From JAAUQA01 sp036351435 (GTDB taxonomy: Bacteria; Pseudomonadota; Gammaproteobacteria; Competibacterales; Competibacteraceae): a stretch of DNA of 19,485 nt. The translations under genes were made by a program, and so were the position numbers. Location: NCBI GenBank assembly GCA_036351435.1, contig JAZBPA010000143.1:1-19485 (forward strand), written 5' to 3'. The notes beneath the pieces were generated by a model. It searched no databases. It had not been told where the DNA came from and saw only the letters and a program-made list of their open reading frames with translations. Of this stretch, positions 7,509-15,154 are shown piece after piece. Each line of letters opens with the position of its first letter. Position 1 is the first letter of the stretch.

Positions 7509-9107
7509 ATGTTCGAACAAGCTAACAACTGTTGGCAGATTGCCGATGCTAAGCGCGTCAGTGTTCTGGTTGACGGCGCGGCGTATTTTGCGGCTTTTCG
7601 CGAAACCGTTAAACAAGCCCAACATTCTGTGCTGATTGTGGGCTGGGATATCGATAGCCGCACGCGCTTGCTGCGCTGTCCTGTTCCGGACGATTTGCCG
7701 GTTGAATTGGGCGCTTTCTTAGATGCCGTTGTGGAACGTCGACCGACGTTGCAAGTGTATTTGTTGAGCTGGGACTTCGCCGCACTGTATTTGCAGGAAC
7801 GGGAATGGTTTGCGCGTTTCAAGCTGCAGTGGCGTACCCATGAGCGATTTCATTTTGCGTTAGACAGTACCCATGCGGTTGCCGGTTCGCACCATCAGAA
7901 GATCGTGGTGGTCGATGATGCGGTGGCTTTTGTGGGTGGTCTGGATCTGACTAAGCGGCGTTGGGATACGCCCGCAAGACGTGCCGATGATCCGCGTCGT
8001 ACCGATACCGAAGGTGAACGGTATCCGCCGTTTCATGACCTTCAGATGATGGTGGATGGTGAAGCAGCAGCGGCTTTGGGTCGGTTGCTCAGGAAACGTT
8101 GGCAACAGGCAACCGGTGAACAGTTGAGCGCGCCGGCAGCCGTCACTAGCGATCCTTGGCCGAACTCAAGCAATCCCATCATACACAACGCGAACGTTGC
8201 AATCGCTCGTACCGAACCCGGTGATGACGATAAGCCTGCCGTGAGGGAGGTGGAGCAATTGTATTTGGATATGATTGCGACAGCCCGCGAGACTATCTAC
8301 ATCGAAAATCAGTATCTCACTTCGCATGTTGTTGGTGCAGCGTTATGTGACTGTTTACAGACAGCGGATGGACCGGAGGTCCTAATGGTTTTGCCTATGC
8401 AAACCAGTGGCTGGTTAGAGCAAGTCACTATGGATGTGCTGCGGGCACGGTTGTTGGAAAAGTTAACAGCTGCCGACACTCATGGACGACTGCGGATTTA
8501 TTATCCCATCGTGCCGGAGCTAACTGATGCCTGCGTGAATGTGCACGCCAAACTAATGATTGTCGATGACCGTGTGCTTAGGATAGGTTCAGCCAATCTT
8601 AGTAACCGTTCAATGGGGTTGGATACGGAATGCGATTTGGCGATTGAGGCTCATACTGACGAACATCGCGTGGCAATTAAGCAGTTTCGCAATCAACTAC
8701 TGAGTCAGCATCTGGGTGTAGAACCCGCAGTGGTTTCCCGTGCGATTGCCGGCCAGCGGTCGTTAATCGCTGCGGTGGAAAGCTTACGTGGCGGAGAGCG
8801 AACCTTACAAGAATTAGATGGCCAGGTCTCGGCGGCATTAGATAATACGGTGCCTGCAGCAGCAGTTATTGACCCGGAACAGCCGTTAGCGACAACAATT
8901 TTACTCGCTCATTTTATGCCGGGAGTACAATTAGAGGGTTCTGAACAACTGTTGTTAAGTGAGCGGGCGAATCATATAGCGCTGCTAAGTTTTGGTTTGG
9001 CGTTACGCTGGACGCCACTGGCACGTTGGTTAGACGCCGGCCTGGATCGTGTGCAGCGACCGTTGGATGTCAGCCTGAGTGTGTTAGAGACGTTAAAAGC
9101 GCGCTGA
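7509..9107 (+). CDS. Phospholipase D / cardiolipin-synthase-like protein, two HKD motifs, no VTT domain
   Basis: A member of the PLD superfamily, which hydrolyses or transfers phosphatidyl groups. Counting from the ATG at 7509 (532 residues), HKD motif 1 is H129-x-K131-x4-D136 (GSHHQKIVVVDD) and motif 2 is H346-x-K348-x4-D353 (VHAKLMIVDD) followed by RIGSANLSNRSMGLDTECDL. Both catalytic copies look intact. The open frame extends 48 codons upstream to 7365, but that part is unlike the family and MFEQANNCWQIADAKRVSVL fits the usual start, with a GAG eight bases upstream. The tail ALRWTPLARWLDAG near the C-terminus resembles the linker before the VTT membrane domain in many relatives, yet the protein ends about 35 residues later. 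It is probably a lipid-modifying enzyme linked to the divergent lipid-kinase unit. Confidence 0.85.
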   Translation: MFEQANNCWQIADAKRVSVLVDGAAYFAAFRETVKQAQHSVLIVGWDIDSRTRLLRCPVPDDLPVELGAFLDAVVERRPTLQVYLLSWDFAALYLQEREWFARFKLQWRTHERFHFALDSTHAVAGSHHQKIVVVDDAVAFVGGLDLTKRRWDTPARRADDPRRTDTEGERYPPFHDLQMMVDGEAAAALGRLLRKRWQQATGEQLSAPAAVTSDPWPNSSNPIIHNANVAIARTEPGDDDKPAVREVEQLYLDMIATARETIYIENQYLTSHVVGAALCDCLQTADGPEVLMVLPMQTSGWLEQVTMDVLRARLLEKLTAADTHGRLRIYYPIVPELTDACVNVHAKLMIVDDRVLRIGSANLSNRSMGLDTECDLAIEAHTDEHRVAIKQFRNQLLSQHLGVEPAVVSRAIAGQRSLIAAVESLRGGERTLQELDGQVSAALDNTVPAAAVIDPEQPLATTILLAHFMPGVQLEGSEQLLLSERANHIALLSFGLALRWTPLARWLDAGLDRVQRPLDVSLSVLETLKAR

Positions 9108-9140
9108 TTTGGCCAGCAGGTCTTGAATCGCTACGGATCG

Positions 9141-9161
9141 AATACCCCGGAGCTTGCTCCG
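9141..9161. repeat. Hairpin element 1 (AATACCCCG...GCTTG type)
   Basis: AATACCCCGGAGCTTGCTCC ending in G contains the perfect inverted repeat CGGAGC-TT-GCTCCG (9148-9161). It shares the AATACCCCG head and the GCTTG core with the second hairpin about 77 bases downstream. There is no T-run after it on either strand, so it is not a normal intrinsic terminator. It could be a copy of a dispersed repeat. Confidence 0.5.
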
Positions 9162-9218
9162 AGAAAACCTGAAATTGCGATAACCGGCAATCTCTGATTG
9201 CCCGGGTAAGCACTTATT

Positions 9219-9244
9219 AATACCCCGTTGCTTGGGGCGGGGTA
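9219..9244. repeat. Hairpin element 2 (AATACCCCG...CGGGGTA)
   Basis: TACCCCG (9221-9227) pairs with CGGGGTA (9238-9244) around a 10-base loop containing GCTTG, preceded by AA and followed by GTTTATT. The same head and loop core as element 1 suggest a repeat family. It lies in the gap between the PLD stop and the zinc-peptidase start and may also act as an RNA structure at the end of the PLD transcript. Confidence 0.55.
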
Positions 9245-9323
9245 GTTTATTGGCATCTTTTATGATTCGCGTGGATACAACTCTCCCCTTTTTTAGCAGC
9301 CTAAAGAGCGAACCCAAGCAACG

Positions 9324-10397
9324 ATGAAACGCTTTCATTGTGATTGTTGTGGACAATCGGTTTTTTTCGAAAATATTCAGTGTATCCGTTGCGGGCATAT
9401 GTTGGGTTATCTTCCTGAACTGATCTGCATGAGTGCGCTGGAACCCGTTGATAATGAACGATGGCGTAGCTTAGCACCGGTGGCCGAAGGTCGATTGTTT
9501 AAGCAATGCCAAAATTATCGCCAAGCTAAAGTGTGCAATTGGATGGTGCCCGCCGAGAGTGCTGAGCCGTTTTGTCCGGCTTGTCGCTTGAATCGAACTA
9601 TTCCCGACCTGAATCAGCCAGGGCATTTTGACTGTTGGCAACGCATGGAAAGCGCCAAGCGTCGGCTGATATACAGCCTAATCAATTTAGGTCTGCCTTT
9701 GCTTAGCCAGCAGGACGATCCCGAACGTGGTTTGGCTTTCGACTTCTTGGCCGATCCGAATCCTGAATTCGGCGAGTCACAGCAAGTAATGACTGGCCAC
9801 GCTAATGGCTTGATTACGCTCAACATTGGCGAAGCTGACGATATGGTTCGGGAAAAAATGCGCTTAGATATGAATGAGCGCTATCGCACCTTGCTTGGGC
9901 ATTTTCGTCATGAAATCGGCCACTATTACTGGGAACGTTTCGTTCGTGATACGACTTGGTTGCAGCCGTTTCGTAATTTGTTCGGGGACGAATGGGTTTC
10001 CTATGACGACGCGTTACAGCATCACTACCAACAGGGGCCACCGAACGACTGGTCGCAACGCTTCATCAGCAGCTATGCTAGCGCCCATCCTTGGGAAGAC
10101 TGGGCAGAAACCTGGGCACATTACCTTCATATTACCGATACTTTGGAAACGGCCACCGGTTTTGGGCTGACGGTCGATACCATTGCCTCGACTTCGCTTA
10201 AATTACCGGACCACGCGGCAGAGTTGGCGGGATCATTTGAAAACTTGCTGTCCCAATGGTGGCCACTGACCTTTGCGCTGAATAGTCTGAACCGCAGCAT
10301 GGGCGTGAAAGACCCTTATCCTTTTGTGCTGTCGGAGGCAGCGATTGAGAAACTGGGTTTTGTGCACAGCGTGATTGACCAAGCCAAGCAGCGTTAA
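9324..10397 (+). CDS. Zinc-ribbon putative zinc metallopeptidase (Peptidase_Mx / DUF2248-like)
   Basis: A 357-residue soluble protein in two parts. The N-terminal zinc ribbon has C6-x2-C9 and C20-x2-C23 (CDCCGQ...CIRCGH), with a further pair C84-x2-C87 (FCPACRL). The C-terminal catalytic part has the zincin motif H196-E197-x2-H200 in FRHEIGHYYW, and a downstream conserved HPWEDWAETWAHYLH (255-269) where the third ligand is expected. This layout matches the family annotated as putative zinc-binding metallopeptidase with zinc ribbon. Its natural substrate is unknown. Length is normal. The ATG at 9324 begins directly at the zinc ribbon but has only a weak, distant AAAGAG as ribosome-binding site. 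It stands between the hairpin gap and the antiporter gene. Confidence 0.85.
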   Translation: MKRFHCDCCGQSVFFENIQCIRCGHMLGYLPELICMSALEPVDNERWRSLAPVAEGRLFKQCQNYRQAKVCNWMVPAESAEPFCPACRLNRTIPDLNQPGHFDCWQRMESAKRRLIYSLINLGLPLLSQQDDPERGLAFDFLADPNPEFGESQQVMTGHANGLITLNIGEADDMVREKMRLDMNERYRTLLGHFRHEIGHYYWERFVRDTTWLQPFRNLFGDEWVSYDDALQHHYQQGPPNDWSQRFISSYASAHPWEDWAETWAHYLHITDTLETATGFGLTVDTIASTSLKLPDHAAELAGSFENLLSQWWPLTFALNSLNRSMGVKDPYPFVLSEAAIEKLGFVHSVIDQAKQR

Positions 10398-10604
10398 CGA
10401 AGGCTTCTAGCTATGCTTGCGATTATCTTTCTAGAAGAACAGTTTGATATGAACTAGTCACCAACCCCGTGATCTTCGGTCCTGCCGCTGAATTGGCACT
10501 GCCCACACGGCGTGCATCCAATGGCGTTTGCTAAAGCCCAGGTGATATGCGAGCATCGGGGCACCTCGCTACGCACAAACCTGACAAGAACTCTACTGAT
10601 CCAC

Positions 10605-12422
10605 GTGACAGAACACCTTGCTCTCCTGATTGCCCTCATTGGCTTGCTGGGTATTTCTGCTCAATGGCTTGCTTGGCGCTTACAAGTGCCGGCCATTTTG
10701 TTCTTATTGCTAATCGGCTTGGTCGCCGGCCCGATGACCAATCTGATTCGACCCGACGAACTGTTTGGTGATTTACTCTTTCCGCTGGTGTCTCTGGGCG
10801 TGGCCGTTATTCTGTTTGAAGGCAGTCTGACCTTAAGGTTGGAAGAGATTAAGGGACACGGTAACGTGGTGACCCACTTAGTCACTATCGGTGTATTTGT
10901 GACTTGGTTGAGCACAGGAATAATTACTTGGTGGTTATTGGATATCAGCGCTGAAATAGCGTTTTTGTTCGGTGCTGTTGTCACGGTGACCGGGCCGACA
11001 GTTATTGTGCCGTTACTGCGTTCGGTACGTCCGGTAGCCAGCGTGGCGAATATCTTGCGCTGGGAAGGGATTCTGGTTGATCCGATCGGGGCGCTGTTAG
11101 CCGTGTTGATGTTCGAGTTTATCGTCTCGGGTCAGCAAGAGGGACATACTGCTTGGTTGTTCGCTAAAGCGCTGCTGGTTGGCGGTGGCGCCGGTGCCGG
11201 TGCGGCATTGCTGTTGGCGCATGTGCTGCGTCACCACCTACTGCCGGATTATCTACACAATGTTGCCACACTGGTATGGGTGTTAAGCGTGTTTGCCCTA
11301 GCCAATACACTACAGCATGAGTCGGGTTTGCTGGCAGTTACCGTGATGGGTATGTTACTGGCTAATCTCCGTCAAGTGCAGACCGATGAAATTCTCGGTT
11401 TCAAAGAAAGCTTGAGCCTGTTAATTATTGCTCTGCTGTTCATTGTTTTGGCGGCACGGGTGGAACTTGCTCAGCTTTTGACGCTGGGTCCTCAAGCGTT
11501 GCTGGTGTTGCTGGCCTTAATGGTGCTGGTGCGCCCGCTCGTGGTGATAATATGCAGTGCCGGTGCTGGACTGAGTTGGCGGGAGAAAACCTTGTTGGCC
11601 TGGATTGGTCCGCGCGGGATCGTCGCTGCCGCGGTGTCGGCTGTGTTCGCGCTGCAACTTGAAAGCAAGGGCTACCCGGAAGCACCGCTGTTAGTTTCAC
11701 TCACGTTCATGGTCATCATGGGTACGGTGGTTATCCAGAGTGCAACCGCACGACCTCTAGCGCATTGGCTAGGAGTCACTGAACCTGAGCCGCGCGGTAT
11801 TCTAGTTGTTGGTGGCAACCGAGTCGCGCAAGCTATTGCAACTGCATTGGCAGAGCAAGGTTTTAGCGTGTTGATAGCGGATAACGATTGGCAACATATT
11901 CGGGCCGCGCGTATGAAAAATATGGCGACCTATTTCGGTCATATCGTTTCCCAACATGCCGATCAGCATCTTGATTTGGTCGGGATAGGTCGCTTGTTTG
12001 CGTTGTCTCGTCAGCCGAGTTTGAACGCCTTGGCTTGTGTGCGCTACCGTACGGAATTTGGCACTGGGAATGTGTTTTTTTTGACCGCACCAGAAGAAGA
12101 AACCGCTGTTAGATCGGACAAGCGTAGTGTAACGCCGCGTCTCAATGGTCGCCGGTTATTTGGCACAGCCGTTACCTTTAACTGTCTAGCAACTTTGTTG
12201 GATGACGGCGCGGAGATTCGTGCGACTCCCTTGACGGAGACCTTCGATTTCAACGCTTATCTTCAGCGCTATGGGGGCGATGTGATTCCTTTATTTGCCG
12301 TGGATGACAAGGATCAGCTACGCATTTTCACCGACGAACAAACGATCACCCTCAACCCCGGTTGGCGGATAATTGCATTAATCCCAAATAAGGCGTTGGG
12401 TGACACAGCAAAAAATGGCTAA
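10605..12422 (+). CDS. CPA1-type cation/proton antiporter with C-terminal TrkA-N domain
   Basis: An inner-membrane Na+(or K+)/H+ antiporter. About 12 hydrophobic helices cover residues 1-385, with the CPA1 features AVVTVTGPTVIVPLLR (124-139), LRWEGILVDPIGALLAVL (151-168, ion-binding D159) and WIGPRGIVAAAVSAVFAL (333-350). A cytosolic TrkA-N/RCK-like nucleotide-binding domain begins GILVVGGNRVAQAIATALAE (398-417); its glycine loop reads GGNRVA rather than GxGxxG. Such tails usually gate transport by ligand binding. I prefer the GTG at 10605 because VTEHLALLIALIGLLG matches the family N-terminus; the frame is open back to a GTG at 10512 but that extra part is polar and unlike relatives. Neither start has a clear ribosome-binding site. 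Expected role is pH and ion homeostasis. Confidence 0.87.
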   Translation: MTEHLALLIALIGLLGISAQWLAWRLQVPAILFLLLIGLVAGPMTNLIRPDELFGDLLFPLVSLGVAVILFEGSLTLRLEEIKGHGNVVTHLVTIGVFVTWLSTGIITWWLLDISAEIAFLFGAVVTVTGPTVIVPLLRSVRPVASVANILRWEGILVDPIGALLAVLMFEFIVSGQQEGHTAWLFAKALLVGGGAGAGAALLLAHVLRHHLLPDYLHNVATLVWVLSVFALANTLQHESGLLAVTVMGMLLANLRQVQTDEILGFKESLSLLIIALLFIVLAARVELAQLLTLGPQALLVLLALMVLVRPLVVIICSAGAGLSWREKTLLAWIGPRGIVAAAVSAVFALQLESKGYPEAPLLVSLTFMVIMGTVVIQSATARPLAHWLGVTEPEPRGILVVGGNRVAQAIATALAEQGFSVLIADNDWQHIRAARMKNMATYFGHIVSQHADQHLDLVGIGRLFALSRQPSLNALACVRYRTEFGTGNVFFLTAPEEETAVRSDKRSVTPRLNGRRLFGTAVTFNCLATLLDDGAEIRATPLTETFDFNAYLQRYGGDVIPLFAVDDKDQLRIFTDEQTITLNPGWRIIALIPNKALGDTAKNG

Positions 12423-12512
12423 GTGAACATTAATTTTCAAGCTTTGTAGGATTAAACGCCAGGGCGCACATACTCCTCACGATTTGCGGTTGACGATTCA
12501 CTCACTTATTGT

Positions 12513-12566
12513 TAGGAAACAATTGAAACGGTCTTCCTAGCGCTTAGAAATACTCAAGAAACGGTC
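12513..12566 (+). repeat. Short repeats in the gap before the GNAT gene
   Basis: GAAACGGTC occurs twice, at 12525-12533 and 12558-12566, one period of 33 bases apart. The first copy sits inside the inverted repeat TAGGAA (12513-12518) / TTCCTA (12534-12539). This could be a regulator site for the GNAT gene at 12612 or chance; the rest of the 189-base gap shows nothing else. Confidence 0.25.
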
Positions 12567-12611
12567 CAGCGGCATAGTTGATCTCAATTAAAACTTATTG
12601 GGATCACGATC

Positions 12612-13139
12612 ATGCTGCATATATTTTCTACAGTTAATCCAGTTAACCGTACTGGGCAAGTTGCCACAGACAATAGCCTCATTTATCAAGCTCAAACGCC
12701 ATCCGACTTTAACCACATACGGCGGCTCTTGGAATCGTACGCTGCTTCTTTCAAGGTTGACTTATTTGCGCTAGATGGGCTCGCCGAAGAACTGCGTGGT
12801 TTGCCGACTTGCTACAGCTCACCCGGTTTCTTGTTGCTCGCCAAACAACAGCAAACCACCGTGGGTTGCATTGGCCTACGAGAGAAAGCATCCGGCGTGG
12901 GTGAGATGAAACGCCTATTCGTAATACCCGAGCATCAAGGTGCGGGTATCGGTCGAGCGTTGGTTGAACAGTTGCTTGAGCATGCTCAACAGCGCTGTTT
13001 TCATACAATTCAGTTGGAAGTGCTGAGTTCGGGGAAGCCCGCCTTGTCGCTTTATCGAAAGCTTGGGTTCAGAGAAATCCCCCGCTATCGTAATCGACCG
13101 GTCAGCGAGCTGGTCGCCATGGAATTAACGCTCGACTGA
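12612..13139 (+). CDS. GNAT family N-acetyltransferase
   Basis: A 175-residue cytosolic acetyl-CoA-dependent acetyltransferase. The domain starts near residue 24 (IYQAQTPSDFNHIRRLLESY). Motif A is complete: GEMKRLFVIPEHQGAGIGRA (97-116) with the acetyl-CoA loop Q109-G-A-G112-I-G114. Motif B follows as LEVLSSGKPALSLYRKLGF (135-153). The central segment LRGLPTCYSSPGFLLLAKQQ is typical of a common bacterial subgroup of unknown substrate. The first 20 residues are extra to the domain, but the ATG at 12612 has GGGA nine bases upstream and no better start follows. The TauE/SafE gene begins 38 bases after its stop on the same strand, so the pair may be co-transcribed. Confidence 0.88.
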   Translation: MLHIFSTVNPVNRTGQVATDNSLIYQAQTPSDFNHIRRLLESYAASFKVDLFALDGLAEELRGLPTCYSSPGFLLLAKQQQTTVGCIGLREKASGVGEMKRLFVIPEHQGAGIGRALVEQLLEHAQQRCFHTIQLEVLSSGKPALSLYRKLGFREIPRYRNRPVSELVAMELTLD

Positions 13140-13177
13140 AAGCAAATTAAACAACAGGCGAAGTGGAGATCTAGGCA

Positions 13178-13900
13178 ATGCTGTTATCGTCGCTTGAATT
13201 TTCGCTGGCATGCGCCTCAATCACTTTGGGCGCCGTGTTACAGGCTTCAACCGGGCTCGGTGCGGGATTAGTCATCGTGCCGTTGCTGGCGCTGATCGAT
13301 CCCGGTTTGATACCCGGACCTGCCGTATTCGCGAGCCTGGGGCTTTCGGGAGTCATGACATATAAAGGACGACAGCATATCAGTTTTACGCATATGGATG
13401 CCTTGTTGATCGGTATTGTGCTGGGCTCCATCGTGGGTGCGTGGTTGCTTTCCACGATACGAGCGGATTCATTGCAGGTGTTTTTCGGTGTGTTCATCAT
13501 TACTGCCGTGGCGGTTAGCCTGACTCGGTTGCGGATTCGCTCTTCCGGTAGGAACGCATTCGTTGCCGGCTCGTTATCGGCATTCATGGGATTATCGGCA
13601 GGGGTTGGCGCACCGGTGCTTGCGTTATTTTACCAACATGAGGAAGGGCAAAAGCTACGCGCTACCCTAGCTTTTATCTATTTGGTCGCGACGCTAATCA
13701 TGTTGGTAACGCTCAACCGCTTCTCTAAGTTCGGCACTCCAGAAATGCTGCTGGGTGTGCAATTGGTACCCGGTTTCATTTTGGGTTATTGGTTGGCCGG
13801 GAGGACGGCAGCGTTGTTGGATCGTGGTTATTCACGTGCCGCCGTACTGATTCTGTCGATTGTCAGCGCATTGACCTTGATCGGTCGCGGAGTGGTCTGA
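13178..13900 (+). CDS. TauE/SafE (TSUP) family permease
   Basis: A 240-residue inner-membrane protein with about eight hydrophobic helices arranged as two similar halves. The first half contains GAVLQASTGLGAGLVIVPLL (18-37) and the second LSAFMGLSAGVGAPVLALFY (133-152), the paired Gly-rich repeats that mark the TSUP family, whose members move sulfite, sulfoacetate, taurine-derived or other organic anions. Length is normal. The ATG at 13178 has GGAG (13165-13168) nine bases upstream. It follows the GNAT gene by 38 bases and converges on the small membrane protein gene with ten bases between stops. No sulfur-metabolism gene is nearby, so substrate cannot be inferred. Confidence 0.85.
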   Translation: MLLSSLEFSLACASITLGAVLQASTGLGAGLVIVPLLALIDPGLIPGPAVFASLGLSGVMTYKGRQHISFTHMDALLIGIVLGSIVGAWLLSTIRADSLQVFFGVFIITAVAVSLTRLRIRSSGRNAFVAGSLSAFMGLSAGVGAPVLALFYQHEEGQKLRATLAFIYLVATLIMLVTLNRFSKFGTPEMLLGVQLVPGFILGYWLAGRTAALLDRGYSRAAVLILSIVSALTLIGRGVV

Positions 13901-13910
13901 AGCGTTGCCG

Positions 13911-14270
13911 TTAACGCCAAGGTTGATGGCGTTGCAAATCCAGACTGCGGACGGTACTGCCGTCTTTAAAAAAAGTGATTTTTATCGGCACGCTATCGCC
14001 AATTTTGGGATAAGGCGGCTCCAGCCGGATTCCGACCTGTTTGCCATCTGGAAGGCGGACTTGCGCACTGTAGACAGTCGTGTCAGAAAGTTTTCCCCGT
14101 AAGCTATGCTCTCTAATGCTCAGGACAGTTCCTGTAGTGTGCTCCGAGCCGGTCACCTCAAAGCTATCGCTGTGAGTTATGCTAAAGACATAACCCATGA
14201 TCCCCATGATAATCATCATGAGGATCACACCAATACCATAGCCGGCAGGATTACGGTGGAATAGCAGCAC
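13911..14270 (-). CDS. Small single-pass membrane protein, hypothetical (DUF3592-like)
   Basis: A 119-residue protein with one strong membrane helix (about 12-32, GIGVILMMIIMGIMGYVFSI) followed by a soluble domain containing TTGTVLSIREHSLRGKLSDT and VRLPDGKQVGIRLEPPYPKI. The short beta-rich region with GTV...S...Y.A.V.L.DG resembles DUF3592-type membrane proteins, but the match is weak and no function is implied. It starts at a GTG (14270) with GAG eight bases upstream, and lies 27 bases after the SDR stop on the same strand. It is probably the last gene of the GNAT-AKR-SDR run. Confidence 0.65.
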   Translation of the reverse strand: MLLFHRNPAGYGIGVILMMIIMGIMGYVFSITHSDSFEVTGSEHTTGTVLSIREHSLRGKLSDTTVYSAQVRLPDGKQVGIRLEPPYPKIGDSVPIKITFFKDGSTVRSLDLQRHQPWR

Positions 14271-14297
14271 GTTATGTCTCGCAATTACCCTGAGTGC

Positions 14298-15089
14298 TTA
14301 GAAAGCACTTTTTATGAGACCGCCGTCTACACGCAACGCCGAACCGGTCGTCGCCGATGCTAACGGACTAACCACATAAGCAACCAATGAAGCCACCTCT
14401 TCCGTCGATGCAAAACGTTTAATCAACGAGGTCGGTCGTACCGTTTCGAAGAATTGCTTCTCGAATTCAGCAAGGGATTTTCCTTCTTGAGCGGCGAGCT
14501 GCTCGACAAAATCTCCAACTCCGCGAGATTTAGTGGGTCCTGGCAGCACGCAATTAACAGTGATTGCTGTTCCTGCAACGGACTCGGCAATACCGCGCGA
14601 AACGGCGAGCTGCGCCGTTTTGGTCATCCCGTAGTGAATCATCTCTTCCGGGATTTGCACCCCACTCTCGCTGGAGATGAACACGATACGCCCCCAATTG
14701 CGTTTCTTCATGCCGGGAAGATACAACCGGCTGAGACGCACCCCGCTGAGTACATTAACCTCAAAAAAACGTCGCCAATCTTCGTCTGGAATATCCTCAA
14801 ACGGTAACGGTTCGAAAATACCCAGATTATTAACCAGAATCTCGACATCGGGATAGACCTGAGCTAGTTTTTCCGCACCTTCAGCGGTTGCTAGATCGCC
14901 GGCAAAACCCAATAGCTGGCCGGTGGCTTTGGGGGTCATTTGCGCAATTGCCTTGTCAACGGAACCCTGGCTGCGCCCGTTGACGATCACTCTGGCGCCT
15001 TCCGCGGCCAGAGTTTCGGCGATAGCATAACCAATACCCGCCGTGCTGCCGGAAACTAGGGCTAGTTTGTCTTTCAGTCGTAGGTCCAT
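14298..15089 (-). CDS. SDR family oxidoreductase
   Basis: A 263-residue NAD(P)-dependent classical short-chain dehydrogenase/reductase, cytosolic. The Rossmann cofactor loop is SGSTAGIGYAIAETLA (13-28), followed by NNLG (87-90), N112 in EVNVLSG, the catalytic S140 (FISSESGVQ) and Y153-x3-K157 (HYGMTKTAQL). All four catalytic residues of the Asn-Ser-Tyr-Lys set are present. R39 after beta strand 2 (VIVNGRSQG) favours NADP(H). Substrate unknown. The ATG at 15089 has AAGGA about seven bases upstream. It lies 65 bases after the aldo/keto reductase on the same strand, so two carbonyl reductases are made side by side. Confidence 0.9.
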   Translation of the reverse strand: MDLRLKDKLALVSGSTAGIGYAIAETLAAEGARVIVNGRSQGSVDKAIAQMTPKATGQLLGFAGDLATAEGAEKLAQVYPDVEILVNNLGIFEPLPFEDIPDEDWRRFFEVNVLSGVRLSRLYLPGMKKRNWGRIVFISSESGVQIPEEMIHYGMTKTAQLAVSRGIAESVAGTAITVNCVLPGPTKSRGVGDFVEQLAAQEGKSLAEFEKQFFETVRPTSLIKRFASTEEVASLVAYVVSPLASATTGSALRVDGGLIKSAF

Positions 15090-15154
15090 AGTGGTTCCTT
15101 ACTGTAGTTGTTCATGCCGAGGAGGAAATAGATACGGAATGAATGCAGTATCAC

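Noticed and set aside
10404..10437. CTTCTAG/CTAGAAG inverted repeat after the zinc-peptidase gene as a terminator
   Set aside because: Stem is AT-rich with a 20-base loop and no T-run.
10512..10604. 31-codon N-terminal extension of the antiporter frame
   Set aside because: Polar residues before the first helix, no ribosome-binding site, and VTEHLALL matches the usual family start.
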